Positions 1-10,823 of a DNA stretch of 64,000 nucleotides are shown here, one piece after another (position 1 is the stretch's first letter; the number at the start of each line of letters is the position of its first letter). This DNA comes from Aliivibrio fischeri (GTDB lineage: Bacteria > Pseudomonadota > Gammaproteobacteria > Enterobacterales > Vibrionaceae). The DNA is taken from NCBI RefSeq assembly GCF_009727955.1, contig NZ_WOBR01000001.1, positions 43,665-107,664 of the forward strand. The letters run 5' to 3'. Below the pieces are notes generated by a model, which worked only from the letters and a program-made list of their open reading frames with translations, was not told the DNA's origin and searched no databases. Both the position numbers and the translations under genes were made by a program.

Positions 1-100
1 ATTTAATCTACTCCCTTTTCAGTTCTTTGCCAACGCGTATTGATTATTTTTTTTACAGCAGTATGATCTCGGTCGCCTTTAACTGTAAAGAGATACAAAC

Positions 101-352
101 ATGACCATCAACTTTGATACAGCAACACAAACACTAGAAGCAGAAGGATTACGCTGCCCAGAACCTGTCATGATGGTTAGAAAAACGATTCGAAAGATGG
201 AAGATGGTGAAACGCTATTAATTAAAGCCGATGATCCATCAACGACAAGAGACATTCCTAGTTTTTGCCGTTTTATGGATCACGAACTTATCGCAGAAGA
301 TACAGATTCCCTTCCTTATCGTTATTTGATCCGAAAAGGACTCTCAAAATAA
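101..352 (+). CDS. tusA: Sulfurtransferase TusA
   Basis: This 83-residue protein matches the TusA family in length (about 81 residues) and has the signature Cys-Pro-x-Pro at residues 19-22, with Cys19 as the expected persulfide carrier. In the family, TusA takes sulfur from the cysteine desulfurase IscS and passes it to TusBCD for 2-thiolation of U34 in Lys, Glu and Gln tRNAs. MnmE and MnmG, which modify the same base, are encoded later in the window. The gene is monocistronic and is followed 10 bases on by a strong hairpin terminator. The start is the ATG after a weak purine-rich stretch (AAGAGAT). The identification is firm. Confidence 0.93.
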   Translation: MTINFDTATQTLEAEGLRCPEPVMMVRKTIRKMEDGETLLIKADDPSTTRDIPSFCRFMDHELIAEDTDSLPYRYLIRKGLSK

Positions 353-362
353 TACGTACAAA

Positions 363-387
363 AAAGGCAACCATTATGGTTGCCTTT
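363..387. terminator. Bidirectional terminator between tusA and a convergent small gene
   Basis: GGCAACC and GGTTGCC form a 7-bp stem around ATTAT, extended by three A-T pairs (AAA/TTT). It has A runs on one side and T-rich sequence on the other, so it can stop tusA and the minus-strand gene at 398-649. Confidence 0.85.
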
Positions 388-397
388 CTCTTATAAA

Positions 398-649
398 CTA
401 CGTATTGATATCTCGTGCTAGCTTTTGTATCGCTTCAATTTGATTCTGTAAGTTTCTCAACTCTTTTCTCATCGGTAATACATAATGTACCCGAACCCAA
501 GCATCAACTGACAACCCTGTTGTAATGATTGCACCAACCACCATAGGCACCCACATATCAGTAAGTACCATCCCTAATAAATTAAGGGCTAATGCGACAG
601 TAAATAGATAGCATTGACTTTGAGGGGATATAGCTAAAAAACGAGTCAT
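398..649 (-). CDS. Small two-helix inner-membrane protein of unknown function
   Basis: I do not recognise a named family. The 83-residue product has two hydrophobic stretches, roughly residues 12-30 and 33-50, followed by a charged tail (about 58-80) rich in Leu, Glu, Lys and Gln with coiled-coil character. A two-helix membrane hairpin with a cytoplasmic helical tail is the likely topology. The start is supported by an AAGGAG ribosome site seven bases upstream. It has its own start signals and shares a bidirectional terminator with convergent tusA, so it is probably a real monocistronic gene. Confidence 0.7.
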   Translation of the reverse strand: MTRFLAISPQSQCYLFTVALALNLLGMVLTDMWVPMVVGAIITTGLSVDAWVRVHYVLPMRKELRNLQNQIEAIQKLARDINT

Positions 650-783
650 GATAAGCTCCTTTCCTTAAGAAACATCTACCAATACAACTTATTCTAACTG
701 TAGATTATCACCTCTAGAACAAAAGCTATGTGCCTAGTATCACACTCTTATTCTGATTTTATTAAACTTTGGTGACAACTTAA

Positions 784-2424
784 CTATTCACCAGTGTAAA
801 CAACCATCACATTGTCTGACTTGTTTTTTCGGATAAAAGCATAGTAACTATTGTTTTCAATAACCTGATATTCTCCATTAGATAATGCAGAGTGATCGGC
901 TCTAAAAGCTAATAGTTTTTTCCAATGAGACATAAGAGATAAACGTAATCCTGTCATTTCATCCCAGTTCATCTCGCTATAAGCCTCACCGCTTTTAGCC
1001 GTTTCATCACCATACCAAATAGCAATATTACCCTGTGATAATAACAGTGCAGAAGCCGTATCTCTGTACTGAGAGTAATTAGCTTCAGATAGCTCGTCTA
1101 AACCGCGTTCTTCAAACCAATTAATCGCGTATAACTCATGTGATTTCTCAGTCATAGATAAGCTATAAGTAAATTGACTAAAACACTGATCTTTATTTTT
1201 CTGCATCGACACTATTTGTGGTTTAAATGATTTCTTCTCATTTAAATCAACAACTAGGAAAGAAGAGGATTCAAGCGCTTTATATTGATTATGTGTTTTC
1301 CATAATTCAAAAGCTTTACTCGCACTCGCCTCTATCTTTTGAGTCAATTGTGGTGTTGAATCCGATAAAATCACCCCATCAATGCCAAATTTAGCAACCC
1401 ACGTCGTTATCCATTGAGTTAGTAATTCATTTTTAGCTCGGCTTACTTGAGCTACATTGGTTACGGGTTTATTTGCGAAGAACTCAGGCGTTGAAATATT
1501 ACCTTCACTGCTAGGATCTGACCACGCAGGTGACCACCACTGTGGTACTTGTCCATTTTCATCTTTAAATGCATCAAGATAATTTGTCAGGTTTTGACCA
1601 TCTTTCGGTTGCCATTCATTCCAATAACTAGGAAGGTCACTTGCATCTTTAGGTTGGATATTAAATTGTTGTAAGTCTGCAAGGCTTGGTTCTGATGGAA
1701 TGGTATCAACACTCCATACAACTCGCATGCCTAACTGATGAGCTGAATCCACAAATGTTCTCATTTCTTGCTCTGTACCCATATTGGTATCAAGCTGAGT
1801 CCAATCTAATGTAGCCCCACCTGCATATGGGTATTCAGGAGAATTACCATTTTTCCCTGGAAGCCAACCATGCACTTGCTCTAGTGGCGTCGAAAGCCAA
1901 AGAACATCAACACCTAACTCAGCTAAATAATCTAGCTTTTGAGTAAGGCCTGAGATGTCACCGCCCTGAAAACCTTGTGCCGTTTTTTGTCGACCATAGC
2001 TGTGATCATTCCAACTGTTACCATTAAAGAATCTATCCGTTGCAATGTGATAAAAAGTGGCATTCTTCCATTGAAAAGGGACTTCTTCTTTTTTTGACTC
2101 TAACAGCAATAAGCCACCACTATGACGGCTCGGTGTTAAGGTAACACTACCATTTTTCACTTGAGCAATACGTCCAGTATAAGCATCAGTGACAACCTCA
2201 CCATCGGCCCACAAATCAGAAACAACGACAGTTACAGGTTGAATACCTAGCTGAGGACAAATGATATCTACGCTATCAGTCGCATCGTTATTAGTTGACT
2301 TGGCTATGTCTGATGATGGATTTGATGAGTTTTCTGATAAAGAAGAATTATCAGTTGATGGCGTACTTTGACACCCAACTAATAAAGACAGCGAAATAAG
2401 TGTTGCACTAACAGACAATTTCAT
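784..2424 (-). CDS. MalS-like GH13 lipoprotein with degenerate catalytic motifs
   Basis: The 546-residue product starts with a lipoprotein signal (Leu-Val-Gly-Cys, lipidated Cys18), then a Ser/Asn-rich linker, and from about residue 120 a fold resembling periplasmic alpha-amylase MalS. Segments such as FYHIATDRFFNG, GGDISGLTQKLDYL and IWYGDE are typical of GH13. The catalytic motifs are not. Region II reads IDGVILSD where GFRxD is expected, so the Arg is Ile352 and the nucleophile Asp is Ser354. Region I has Ser238 for Asp. The acid Glu aligns with Asp393, and the His-Asp pair of region IV aligns with Phe-Glu. I infer an outer-membrane or periplasmic pseudo-amylase that may bind glucans. The C-terminal beta domain is short. 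A divergent active enzyme is not excluded. Confidence 0.75.
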   Translation of the reverse strand: MKLSVSATLISLSLLVGCQSTPSTDNSSLSENSSNPSSDIAKSTNNDATDSVDIICPQLGIQPVTVVVSDLWADGEVVTDAYTGRIAQVKNGSVTLTPSRHSGGLLLLESKKEEVPFQWKNATFYHIATDRFFNGNSWNDHSYGRQKTAQGFQGGDISGLTQKLDYLAELGVDVLWLSTPLEQVHGWLPGKNGNSPEYPYAGGATLDWTQLDTNMGTEQEMRTFVDSAHQLGMRVVWSVDTIPSEPSLADLQQFNIQPKDASDLPSYWNEWQPKDGQNLTNYLDAFKDENGQVPQWWSPAWSDPSSEGNISTPEFFANKPVTNVAQVSRAKNELLTQWITTWVAKFGIDGVILSDSTPQLTQKIEASASKAFELWKTHNQYKALESSSFLVVDLNEKKSFKPQIVSMQKNKDQCFSQFTYSLSMTEKSHELYAINWFEERGLDELSEANYSQYRDTASALLLSQGNIAIWYGDETAKSGEAYSEMNWDEMTGLRLSLMSHWKKLLAFRADHSALSNGEYQVIENNSYYAFIRKNKSDNVMVVYTGE

Positions 2425-2524
2425 CGAAATCAGAAACCTAAAAATAATAACAGTGACTCAATTGTAGCCATTGTTAACAACATTATTAATCTCTAATTTT
2501 CGAAAATACGATATTTAGACAAAA

Positions 2525-2551
2525 AAATACCCCGCATTAGCGAGGTATTTC
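2525..2551 (-). terminator. Terminator after glyS
   Basis: AAATACC pairs with GGTATTT around a CGC/GCG inner stem. Read on the minus strand it follows the glyS stop and separates glyS from the MalS-like gene. Confidence 0.75.
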
Positions 2552-2569
2552 ATTTGATAAGGCTATTTC

Positions 2570-4636
2570 TTATTTTTGAAGAAGAGAAATATCAGCAATA
2601 TCTAAGAATAAGTTACGTAGCTTATTCAGAAGTGTTAGACGATTTGTCTTAAGTGCTTCGTCATCAGCCATAACCATTACGTTATCGAAGAACGCATCTA
2701 CAGGTTCACGTAGTTCCGCAAGACGACTTAACGCTTCTTGGTAGTTACCTGCTGCAAATACTGGCTCTAACGCTTCAGCTAAGATTTCAACTTTCTCAGC
2801 TAATGCTTTCTCAGCATCTTCTTGTAGAAGAGCAAGATCAATCTCTTGAGCAAGCTCACCATCAAATTTAGCTAGGATATTACCAACACGCTTATTCGCT
2901 GCTGCTAGTGATTCTGCTGCATCTAATTCACGGAAGTGAGATACCGCTTTCACACGCTTATCGAAATCAGCTGGTTTTGTAGGACGACGAGCAAGAACCG
3001 CTTGGATGATGTCTACACTGAAACCTTCATCTTGGTACCATGCACGGAAACGACCTAACATGAAATCAATTACGTCAGTCGCTACGTTTGCATTCGATAG
3101 TTTATCGCCAAACAGAGATTGTGCTTTTGCAACAAGATCAACTAAATCTAAGTTGTACTCTTTTTCAACGATAATACGTAGAACACCTAGAGCCGCACGA
3201 CGAAGTGCAAATGGATCCGAACCTTTAGGTGCTTGGCCAATACCAAAAATACCAACCAACGTATCTAATTTGTCAGCCATTGCTACTGATGCAGAAATAT
3301 CTGTGCTTGGTAGATCATCACCAGCAAAGCGTGGCATGTATTGCTCGTAAAGAGCTAATGCTACTTGCTCATCTTCACCATCATGAGTTGCGTAGTGCAT
3401 ACCCATTACACCTTGTGTATCTGTAAATTCAAATACCATAGATGTCATCAAGTCACATTTAGCTAAAAGACCTGCACGTTGAGATTTCTCAACATCAGCA
3501 CCGATTTGTTCAGCAATGTAACCTGCAAGCTCAGTAATACGGTCAGTTTTGTCTTTGATCGTACCTAATTGCTTCTGGAAGATAGCTTGTTCTAATTCAG
3601 GTAGACGGTCAATAAGCGGACGCTTACGGTCTGTATTAAAGAAGAACTCAGCATCAGCAAGACGTGGACGAACCACCTTCTCGTTACCTTCGATAACATG
3701 ACGAGGCTCTTTAGACTCAATGTTAGATACAAAGATAAAGTTAGGAAGCAGTTTCTTGTTCTCATCGTATACAGGGAAGTACTTCTGATCGCCCTTCATT
3801 GTGTACACTAATGCTTCAGAAGGCACTTTCAAGAACTCTTCTTCAAACTTAGCAGTAAGAACAACAGGCCATTCAACTAATGACGTTACTTCTTCTACAA
3901 GATCGTCTTCTAAATCTGCTTTACCGCCTACTGCGGCTGCCGCTTTTTCAGAATCAGCTAAGATGATCGCTTTACGAGCATCGTAATCTGCCATTACTTT
4001 ACCGCGCTCTTCTAAAATAGCAGGGTATTGATCAGCAGAATCAATCGTAAATTCAGATTCACCCATAAAACGGTGACCACGAATAGTACGAGCAGAACTC
4101 ACACCTAAGATAGAACCTTCAATAAGCTCGTCACCTAATAGGATAGTCAGTGTTTTTACTGGACGAATGAATTGAATGTCAGAGTTACCCCAACGCATTG
4201 CTTTAGGGATAGGTAGGCCTGCTAATGCTTTTGCTGCAAAATCAACAACAAGCTCTTGTACTGGTTTACCTTTTACTTCTTCTTTATGAAGTAACCACTC
4301 GCCTTTGTCTGTTTTTAGACGATCAGCTTGTTCAACCGTAATACCATTACCACGAGCCCAACCTTGAGCCGCTTTTGTTGGATTACCATCAGCATCAAAT
4401 GCAGCAGAAACAGCAGGACCGCGTTTCTCAACAACTTTATCCGCTTGGCTTTCTGCTAGTTCAGCAATTTTAAGAGCTAAACGACGTGGTGTTGCATACC
4501 ATTTAACACCTTGGTGTGCTAAATCAGCAGCTTTTAATTCTGCTTCAAAGTTTGATGCAAACGCTTCAGCTAATGAACGAAGTGCTGTTGGTGGAAGCTC
4601 TTCTGTACCTAATTCAATTAGAAAATTCTTCGCCAT
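2570..4636 (-). CDS. glyS: Glycine-tRNA ligase beta subunit
   Basis: The 688-residue product is the beta chain of the tetrameric alpha2-beta2 bacterial glycyl-tRNA synthetase, of the usual length (about 689). The N-terminus has the family GTEELPP motif at residues 9-15, and the [21 protein letters not shown] region lies near the middle. The C-terminal third, rich in Leu and Ala, corresponds to the tRNA-binding DALR-like domain. Beta supplies tRNA recognition while alpha (GlyQ) carries the active site. The start is only 2 bases after the glyQ stop, so the two are translated from one message. Confidence 0.97.
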   Translation of the reverse strand: MAKNFLIELGTEELPPTALRSLAEAFASNFEAELKAADLAHQGVKWYATPRRLALKIAELAESQADKVVEKRGPAVSAAFDADGNPTKAAQGWARGNGITVEQADRLKTDKGEWLLHKEEVKGKPVQELVVDFAAKALAGLPIPKAMRWGNSDIQFIRPVKTLTILLGDELIEGSILGVSSARTIRGHRFMGESEFTIDSADQYPAILEERGKVMADYDARKAIILADSEKAAAAVGGKADLEDDLVEEVTSLVEWPVVLTAKFEEEFLKVPSEALVYTMKGDQKYFPVYDENKKLLPNFIFVSNIESKEPRHVIEGNEKVVRPRLADAEFFFNTDRKRPLIDRLPELEQAIFQKQLGTIKDKTDRITELAGYIAEQIGADVEKSQRAGLLAKCDLMTSMVFEFTDTQGVMGMHYATHDGEDEQVALALYEQYMPRFAGDDLPSTDISASVAMADKLDTLVGIFGIGQAPKGSDPFALRRAALGVLRIIVEKEYNLDLVDLVAKAQSLFGDKLSNANVATDVIDFMLGRFRAWYQDEGFSVDIIQAVLARRPTKPADFDKRVKAVSHFRELDAAESLAAANKRVGNILAKFDGELAQEIDLALLQEDAEKALAEKVEILAEALEPVFAAGNYQEALSRLAELREPVDAFFDNVMVMADDEALKTNRLTLLNKLRNLFLDIADISLLQK

Positions 4637-4638
4637 GA

Positions 4639-5559
4639 TTACTTCTCCTCGTTCTTCTTACACATTGGGAAGCCAAGAGCTTCACGTGATGCATAGTATG
4701 CTTCTGCAACCGCTTTAGTTAGGTTACGAATACGAAGGATGTAACGTTGACGTTCAGTTACAGAGATCGCTTTACGTGCATCTAATAAGTTAAATGCGTG
4801 AGCCGCTTTTAGGATGCGCTCATAAGCAGGAAGAGGAAGCGGTTTTTCTAACTCTAAAAGCTCTTTAGATTCTTTTTCACATTGGTCGAAGAAACCAAAT
4901 AAGAAATCAACGTCTGCGTGCTCAAAGTTGTAAGTCGATTGCTCAACTTCGTTTTGGTGGAAAATGTCACCGTAAGTAACCGCAGTACCATCTGGGCCAA
5001 TGTTCCATACAAGATCGTAAACAGAGTCTACTTCTTGAATGTACATAGCAAGACGCTCGATACCGTAAGTGATTTCACCAGTTACTGGTTTACACTCAAG
5101 ACCACCTACTTGTTGGAAGTAAGTAAATTGCGTTACTTCCATACCGTTTAGCCAGATTTCCCAACCTAAACCCCATGCACCTAGTGTTGGGTTTTCCCAG
5201 TTGTCTTCAACGAAACGAATATCGTGAACTAATGGGTCGATACCAAGCACTTCTAGAGAGCCTAAGTACAACTCTTGAATGTTGTCAGGCGATGGTTTCA
5301 AAGCAACTTGAAATTGGTAGTAGTGCTGAAGACGGTTCGGGTTTTCACCGTAACGGCCATCAGTAGGACGACGAGATGGTTGTACGTAAGCTGTTGACAT
5401 TGGCTCTGGACCAAGTGCACGTAAACAAGTCATCGGGTGAGAGGTGCCTGCACCTACTTCCATATCTAGAGGCTGTACAATAGTACAACCGTTTTGTGCC
5501 CAATAATCCTGCAGCGCGAGGATCATTCCCTGGAAGGTTTTGATATCGTATTTTTGCAT
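4639..5559 (-). CDS. glyQ: Glycine-tRNA ligase alpha subunit
   Basis: The 306-residue product is the catalytic alpha chain of class II heterotetrameric glycyl-tRNA synthetase (about 303 residues in E. coli). It begins with the characteristic [16 protein letters not shown] segment. The conserved stretches [29 protein letters not shown] and [13 protein letters not shown] form the class II site for ATP and glycine. It is the first gene of the glyQS pair and is transcribed away from avtA across a 228-base divergent region. Confidence 0.97.
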
Positions 5560-5727
5560 AATTTAATTCGCGCGATTCGTTAGTAATAAATAAAAATATA
5601 ACAAGTAACTATACCTTACGAGGCTCTTTGGGAGTAGCAAAAATAAGCACTTTCTTAAAATTCACCATGACTTTACGTGCTAAGCAATAAAAATGGTGAT
5701 TATCTTGCCTCTTTAACTCTGTTTGGT

Positions 5728-5774
5728 GTTGAGGTATGTTGTTAAAACAATCAATACTCAGACTCAACAATTAG
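5728..5774 (+). promoter_or_regulatory. Possible leader peptide and hairpin upstream of avtA
   Basis: A 12-codon frame runs from ATG 5736 to TAG 5772-5774 and would encode four Leu and one Ile. It is embedded in a hairpin whose outer arms are GTTGAG (5728-5733) and CTCAAC (5763-5768). It ends 13 bases before the avtA start. No T-run follows, so classical attenuation is not shown, and the ATG is too close to its GAGG to be a good start. Speculative. Confidence 0.2.
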
Positions 5775-5787
5775 CGCGGTAGTCGTA

Positions 5788-7035
5788 ATGAAGTTTACTC
5801 AATTTGGCGAAAAATTTACTCGTTACAGCGGGATCACTCAATTAATGGATGATTTAAATGATGGTTTACGTACACCTGGAGCCATCATGCTCGGTGGTGG
5901 TAACCCTGCCGGTATTCCCGCCATGCTCGACTACTTTAAAGACGCCTCACAAAAAATGCTCGACTCTGGTGAGCTCATTGCGGCAATGGCCAACTACGAT
6001 GGTCCTCAAGGTAAAGACAGCTTTGTAAAAGCATTAGCAAAGCTATTAAAAGAAACGTACGGTTGGGATATTTCAGAAAAAAACATCTCTTTAACTAATG
6101 GCTCTCAAAGTGCTTTCTTTAGCTTATTCAATCTATTAGCTGGTACTTACGCGGACGGTTCAAAAAAGAAAATTTTACTTCCTCTTGCACCGGAATACAT
6201 TGGTTACGCCGATTCTGAGTTGGAATTTGATAGTTTTATTTCTTATCGTCCTGAAATTGAATTATTAGACAATGGACTCTTTAAATATCATGTGGATTTC
6301 AGTCAATTAACTGTTGATAAATCTATCGGAGCAATTTGTGTTTCTCGCCCTACGAATCCTACAGGTAATGTAATTACAGACGAAGAAGTGATTAAGCTGG
6401 ATAAATTAGCGCGTGAAAATAACATCCCACTGATTCTAGATAATGCTTATGGCACCCCTTTCCCTAATATTATCTTCGAAGAAGTCACACCATTCTGGAA
6501 CGACAATACCATCCTATGTATGAGCCTATCTAAGTTAGGGTTACCGGGATTACGCTGCGGTATTGTAATTGCAAATGAGAAGATGACCGAAGCCATTACA
6601 AATCTAAACGGCATTATCAACCTTGCTCCAGGTAGCGTTGGTCCAGCAATGGGATTACACATGATTGAATCCGGTGATTTATTACGTTTAAGTGAAAACG
6701 TAATACAGCCTTTCTATCATGAAAAGTCGCAAACAGCGGTGAACATGCTACAAACAGCGATAACTGATCCACGTTTCCGCATCCATAAACCTGAAGGTGC
6801 TATTTTCTTATGGTTATGGTTTGATGAACTGCCTATCACAACTATGGAACTGTACAAACGCTTGAAAGCACGTGGTGTACTCATTGTTCCGGGTGAGTAC
6901 TTCTTTATTGGGCAAGATGACAGTTGGGAGCACGCTCATCAATGCTTACGTATGAATTACGTTCAAGATGAAGACATGATGCAAAAAGGCATTAATATCA
7001 TTGCAGAAGAAGTGTTGAAGGCGTATTCAGAGTAA
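5788..7035 (+). CDS. avtA: Valine-pyruvate aminotransferase
   Basis: The 415-residue fold-type I PLP enzyme matches AvtA (417 residues in E. coli), which interconverts valine plus pyruvate with 2-ketoisovalerate plus alanine. The PLP lysine is Lys249 in SLSKLGLPGLR, with Asp218 and Tyr221 in LDNAYGTPFP contacting the cofactor. The N-terminal GGGNPAGIP loop is typical of this subfamily. It is monocistronic and divergent from glyQ. No strong Shine-Dalgarno sequence precedes the ATG. Functionally it connects with the ilv operon at 35.5-42 kb. It is followed by a tandem repeat strip. Confidence 0.92.
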   Translation: MKFTQFGEKFTRYSGITQLMDDLNDGLRTPGAIMLGGGNPAGIPAMLDYFKDASQKMLDSGELIAAMANYDGPQGKDSFVKALAKLLKETYGWDISEKNISLTNGSQSAFFSLFNLLAGTYADGSKKKILLPLAPEYIGYADSELEFDSFISYRPEIELLDNGLFKYHVDFSQLTVDKSIGAICVSRPTNPTGNVITDEEVIKLDKLARENNIPLILDNAYGTPFPNIIFEEVTPFWNDNTILCMSLSKLGLPGLRCGIVIANEKMTEAITNLNGIINLAPGSVGPAMGLHMIESGDLLRLSENVIQPFYHEKSQTAVNMLQTAITDPRFRIHKPEGAIFLWLWFDELPITTMELYKRLKARGVLIVPGEYFFIGQDDSWEHAHQCLRMNYVQDEDMMQKGINIIAEEVLKAYSE

Positions 7036-7044
7036 GTAATTAAG

Positions 7045-7297
7045 ACAGCAATCTAATCTACTCAAATAATAGCTTGTTGCTTTGGAGTCAGCAATTCTGT
7101 TTGTCATCACTAAGCAAACAACACATACAGATGCCATCTATTGATGATGGAAAAGCAATAAGCTATTGATACAACAATCTAATCAACACAAATAATGACT
7201 TGTTGTTTTAGGGGAAACAATTCTGTTTGTCATCGCTAAATTAGCCACTTCTACCAATGCAATCTATTCGTGATGGAAAGCAATGAGTCATGAATAA
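7045..7297. repeat. Two-copy tandem repeat, each copy a long hairpin
   Basis: Two imperfect direct copies with a 126-base period occupy 7045-7170 and 7171-7297. They begin ACAGCAATCT and ACAACAATCT and share internal blocks such as AATTCTGTTTGTCATC. Within each copy the left arm pairs with the right arm: TAATAGCTTGTTGCTTT with AAAGCAATAAGCTATT in copy 1, and the equivalent arms with GACT and AGTC in copy 2. The arm differences are partly compensatory. This fills the 332-base gap between avtA and the ibpA terminator, and I see no gene in it. Confidence 0.8.
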
Positions 7298-7317
7298 ATA
7301 ATTCAGCAAACACAAAA

Positions 7318-7340
7318 AAAGGCGCTATCACAGCGCCTTT
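7318..7340 (-). terminator. Terminator after ibpA (works both ways)
   Basis: GGCGCT and AGCGCC form a 6-bp GC-rich stem around ATCAC, flanked by an A run to the left and TTT to the right. It lies just beyond the ibpA stop and would also end transcription from avtA. Confidence 0.85.
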
Positions 7341-7367
7341 ATGTTCAATAATAAATACCGTTAAGCA

Positions 7368-7802
7368 TTAGCCTTCAAGCAAGTTATTGCCATTAATTTC
7401 AATCTTACGAGGCTGCATCGCTTCTGGAATTTCACGCTCTAAATCTACGTGTAATAATCCGTTTTCCATCGTTGCGCCCACCACTTTCACGTAATCCGCT
7501 AATTGGAATTTACGTTCAAAGTCACGCTCAGCAATGCCTTGGTATAAATAGGTTTTTTCTTCAATGTCTTTTGGACGTTCACCACGAACAATCAGCATAT
7601 TCTCGTGTTGAGTTAAATCAATTTGATTATCAGCAAAGCCTGCTACCGCCATAGTAATACGGTATTTATTTTCAGATTGCTGTTCAATATTGTACGGAGG
7701 GTAACCGCCATTTGTTTTTGCCGAATGATTTTCCATTTGATTGAAAAGACGGTCAAAACCAATTGCTGAACGGTATAGAGGTGTGAAATCTACATTACGC
7801 AT
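7368..7802 (-). CDS. ibpA: Small heat-shock protein IbpA
   Basis: The 144-residue product is an alpha-crystallin-type holdase that coats aggregating proteins for later rescue by DnaK and ClpB. The N-terminus [20 protein letters not shown] is diagnostic of IbpA. The beta-sandwich covers about residues 35-125 and the C-terminal tail carries a short Ile-rich anchor (KIEING). An ATG 36 bases further upstream exists in frame, but the start at 7802 matches the family and has an AAAGGA site within a predicted RNA thermometer. No clear sigma-32 promoter was found by eye. Confidence 0.94.
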   Translation of the reverse strand: MRNVDFTPLYRSAIGFDRLFNQMENHSAKTNGGYPPYNIEQQSENKYRITMAVAGFADNQIDLTQHENMLIVRGERPKDIEEKTYLYQGIAERDFERKFQLADYVKVVGATMENGLLHVDLEREIPEAMQPRKIEINGNNLLEG

Positions 7803-7806
7803 AATA

Positions 7807-7829
7807 CTATCCTTTAATTTAAGCAATAG
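7807..7829 (-). promoter_or_regulatory. ROSE-type RNA thermometer hairpin of ibpA
   Basis: On the minus strand the 23 bases just before the ibpA start fold as CTATTGCTT - AAATTA - AAGGATAG. The Shine-Dalgarno bases AAGGA are buried in the stem and one G on the opposite strand is unpaired. A bulged G opposite the ribosome site within a UUGCU segment is the hallmark of ROSE thermometers known in ibpA leaders. Heat melting would expose the site. Confidence 0.7.
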
Positions 7830-8040
7830 TGAGTACAACTACCCCTAACTTTGGGTCCTTAGTTGACTCTAATAAATTGTAAGACTTTCCTTTTTGGACA
7901 AGTCATTTTCAGAAGACCCTATCGGCATCCTCTTCATAAATAGATATGTGGTTTACTGTTTTTACTTTCAAGAGATAAAAGCTATTTATTTTTCGATTTA
8001 AACCCAAAACACCACTAACTCTATGAACAATAAATAAAAA

Positions 8041-8206
8041 TAATACCAATGTAACTAATTAGGTGATCTATTTATTACGCAGGAAAATCACTTAAGAGCA
8101 AGGCGAAAATTCTTATAAGTAGTTATTCTACAATAATAATTTTTAACGCGGCTATTGAGTGATTTAACCAGTAATAATAATCAGGTAATTAATGGAATTG
8201 GTATAA
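8041..8206. repeat. MITE-like element with terminal inverted repeats
   Basis: The element is bounded by ATACCAAT (8043-8050) and ATTGGTAT (8197-8204). Beyond these, the ends continue as imperfect inverted repeats of about 25 bases ending near AGGTGAT and its partner ATCAGGT. It is about 166 bases, AT-rich, with no reading frame of note. Size and ends fit a miniature inverted-repeat element or a dispersed Vibrionaceae repeat. A similar left end occurs at 48362. Confidence 0.65.
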
Positions 8207-8228
8207 CGCCTCAAATTTCAGATAAAAA

Positions 8229-8253
8229 AAAGCACCGCCAACAGCAGTGCTTC
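8229..8253 (-). terminator. Terminator downstream of gyrB
   Basis: Read on the minus strand, AAGCACTGC and GCGGTGCTT pair around TGTTG, and eight Ts follow. It is placed to end the dnaA-dnaN-recF-gyrB transcript after the long inverted repeat at 8271-8391. Confidence 0.8.
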
Positions 8254-8270
8254 CTCATATATCTAAATTC

Positions 8271-8388
8271 TAAGTTGAGATAAATTGCCGCTGTAATCGC
8301 TTAGTTCAAGGAGAAGGTGCGGAGCTTATGAACATAAGTGAGCACCCTCGACGCAGAAATCAGTGATTACAGCAAATATTTACTCAGC

Positions 8389-8391
<3 letters not shown>
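8271..8391. repeat. 121-bp long inverted repeat ending on the gyrB stop codon
   Basis: The outer arms (8271-8301 and 8362-8391) pair imperfectly over about 30 bases, including GCTGTAATC with GATTACAGC. Inside, GGTGC pairs with GCACC and CTTATG with CATAAG around AA, giving a layered cruciform. The last three bases are the TAA stop of gyrB on the minus strand. It has the form of a palindromic dispersed repeat that inserted at the gene end, or of a structured 3' untranslated region. Confidence 0.65.
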
Positions 8392-10809
<2,418 letters not shown>

Positions 10810-10823
10810 TTACTCTCGCGTTT

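Noticed and set aside
2570..5559. Plus-strand open frames of 61-114 codons opposite glyS and glyQ
   Set aside because: Antisense shadows of conserved synthetase genes with no start signals or recognisable products.
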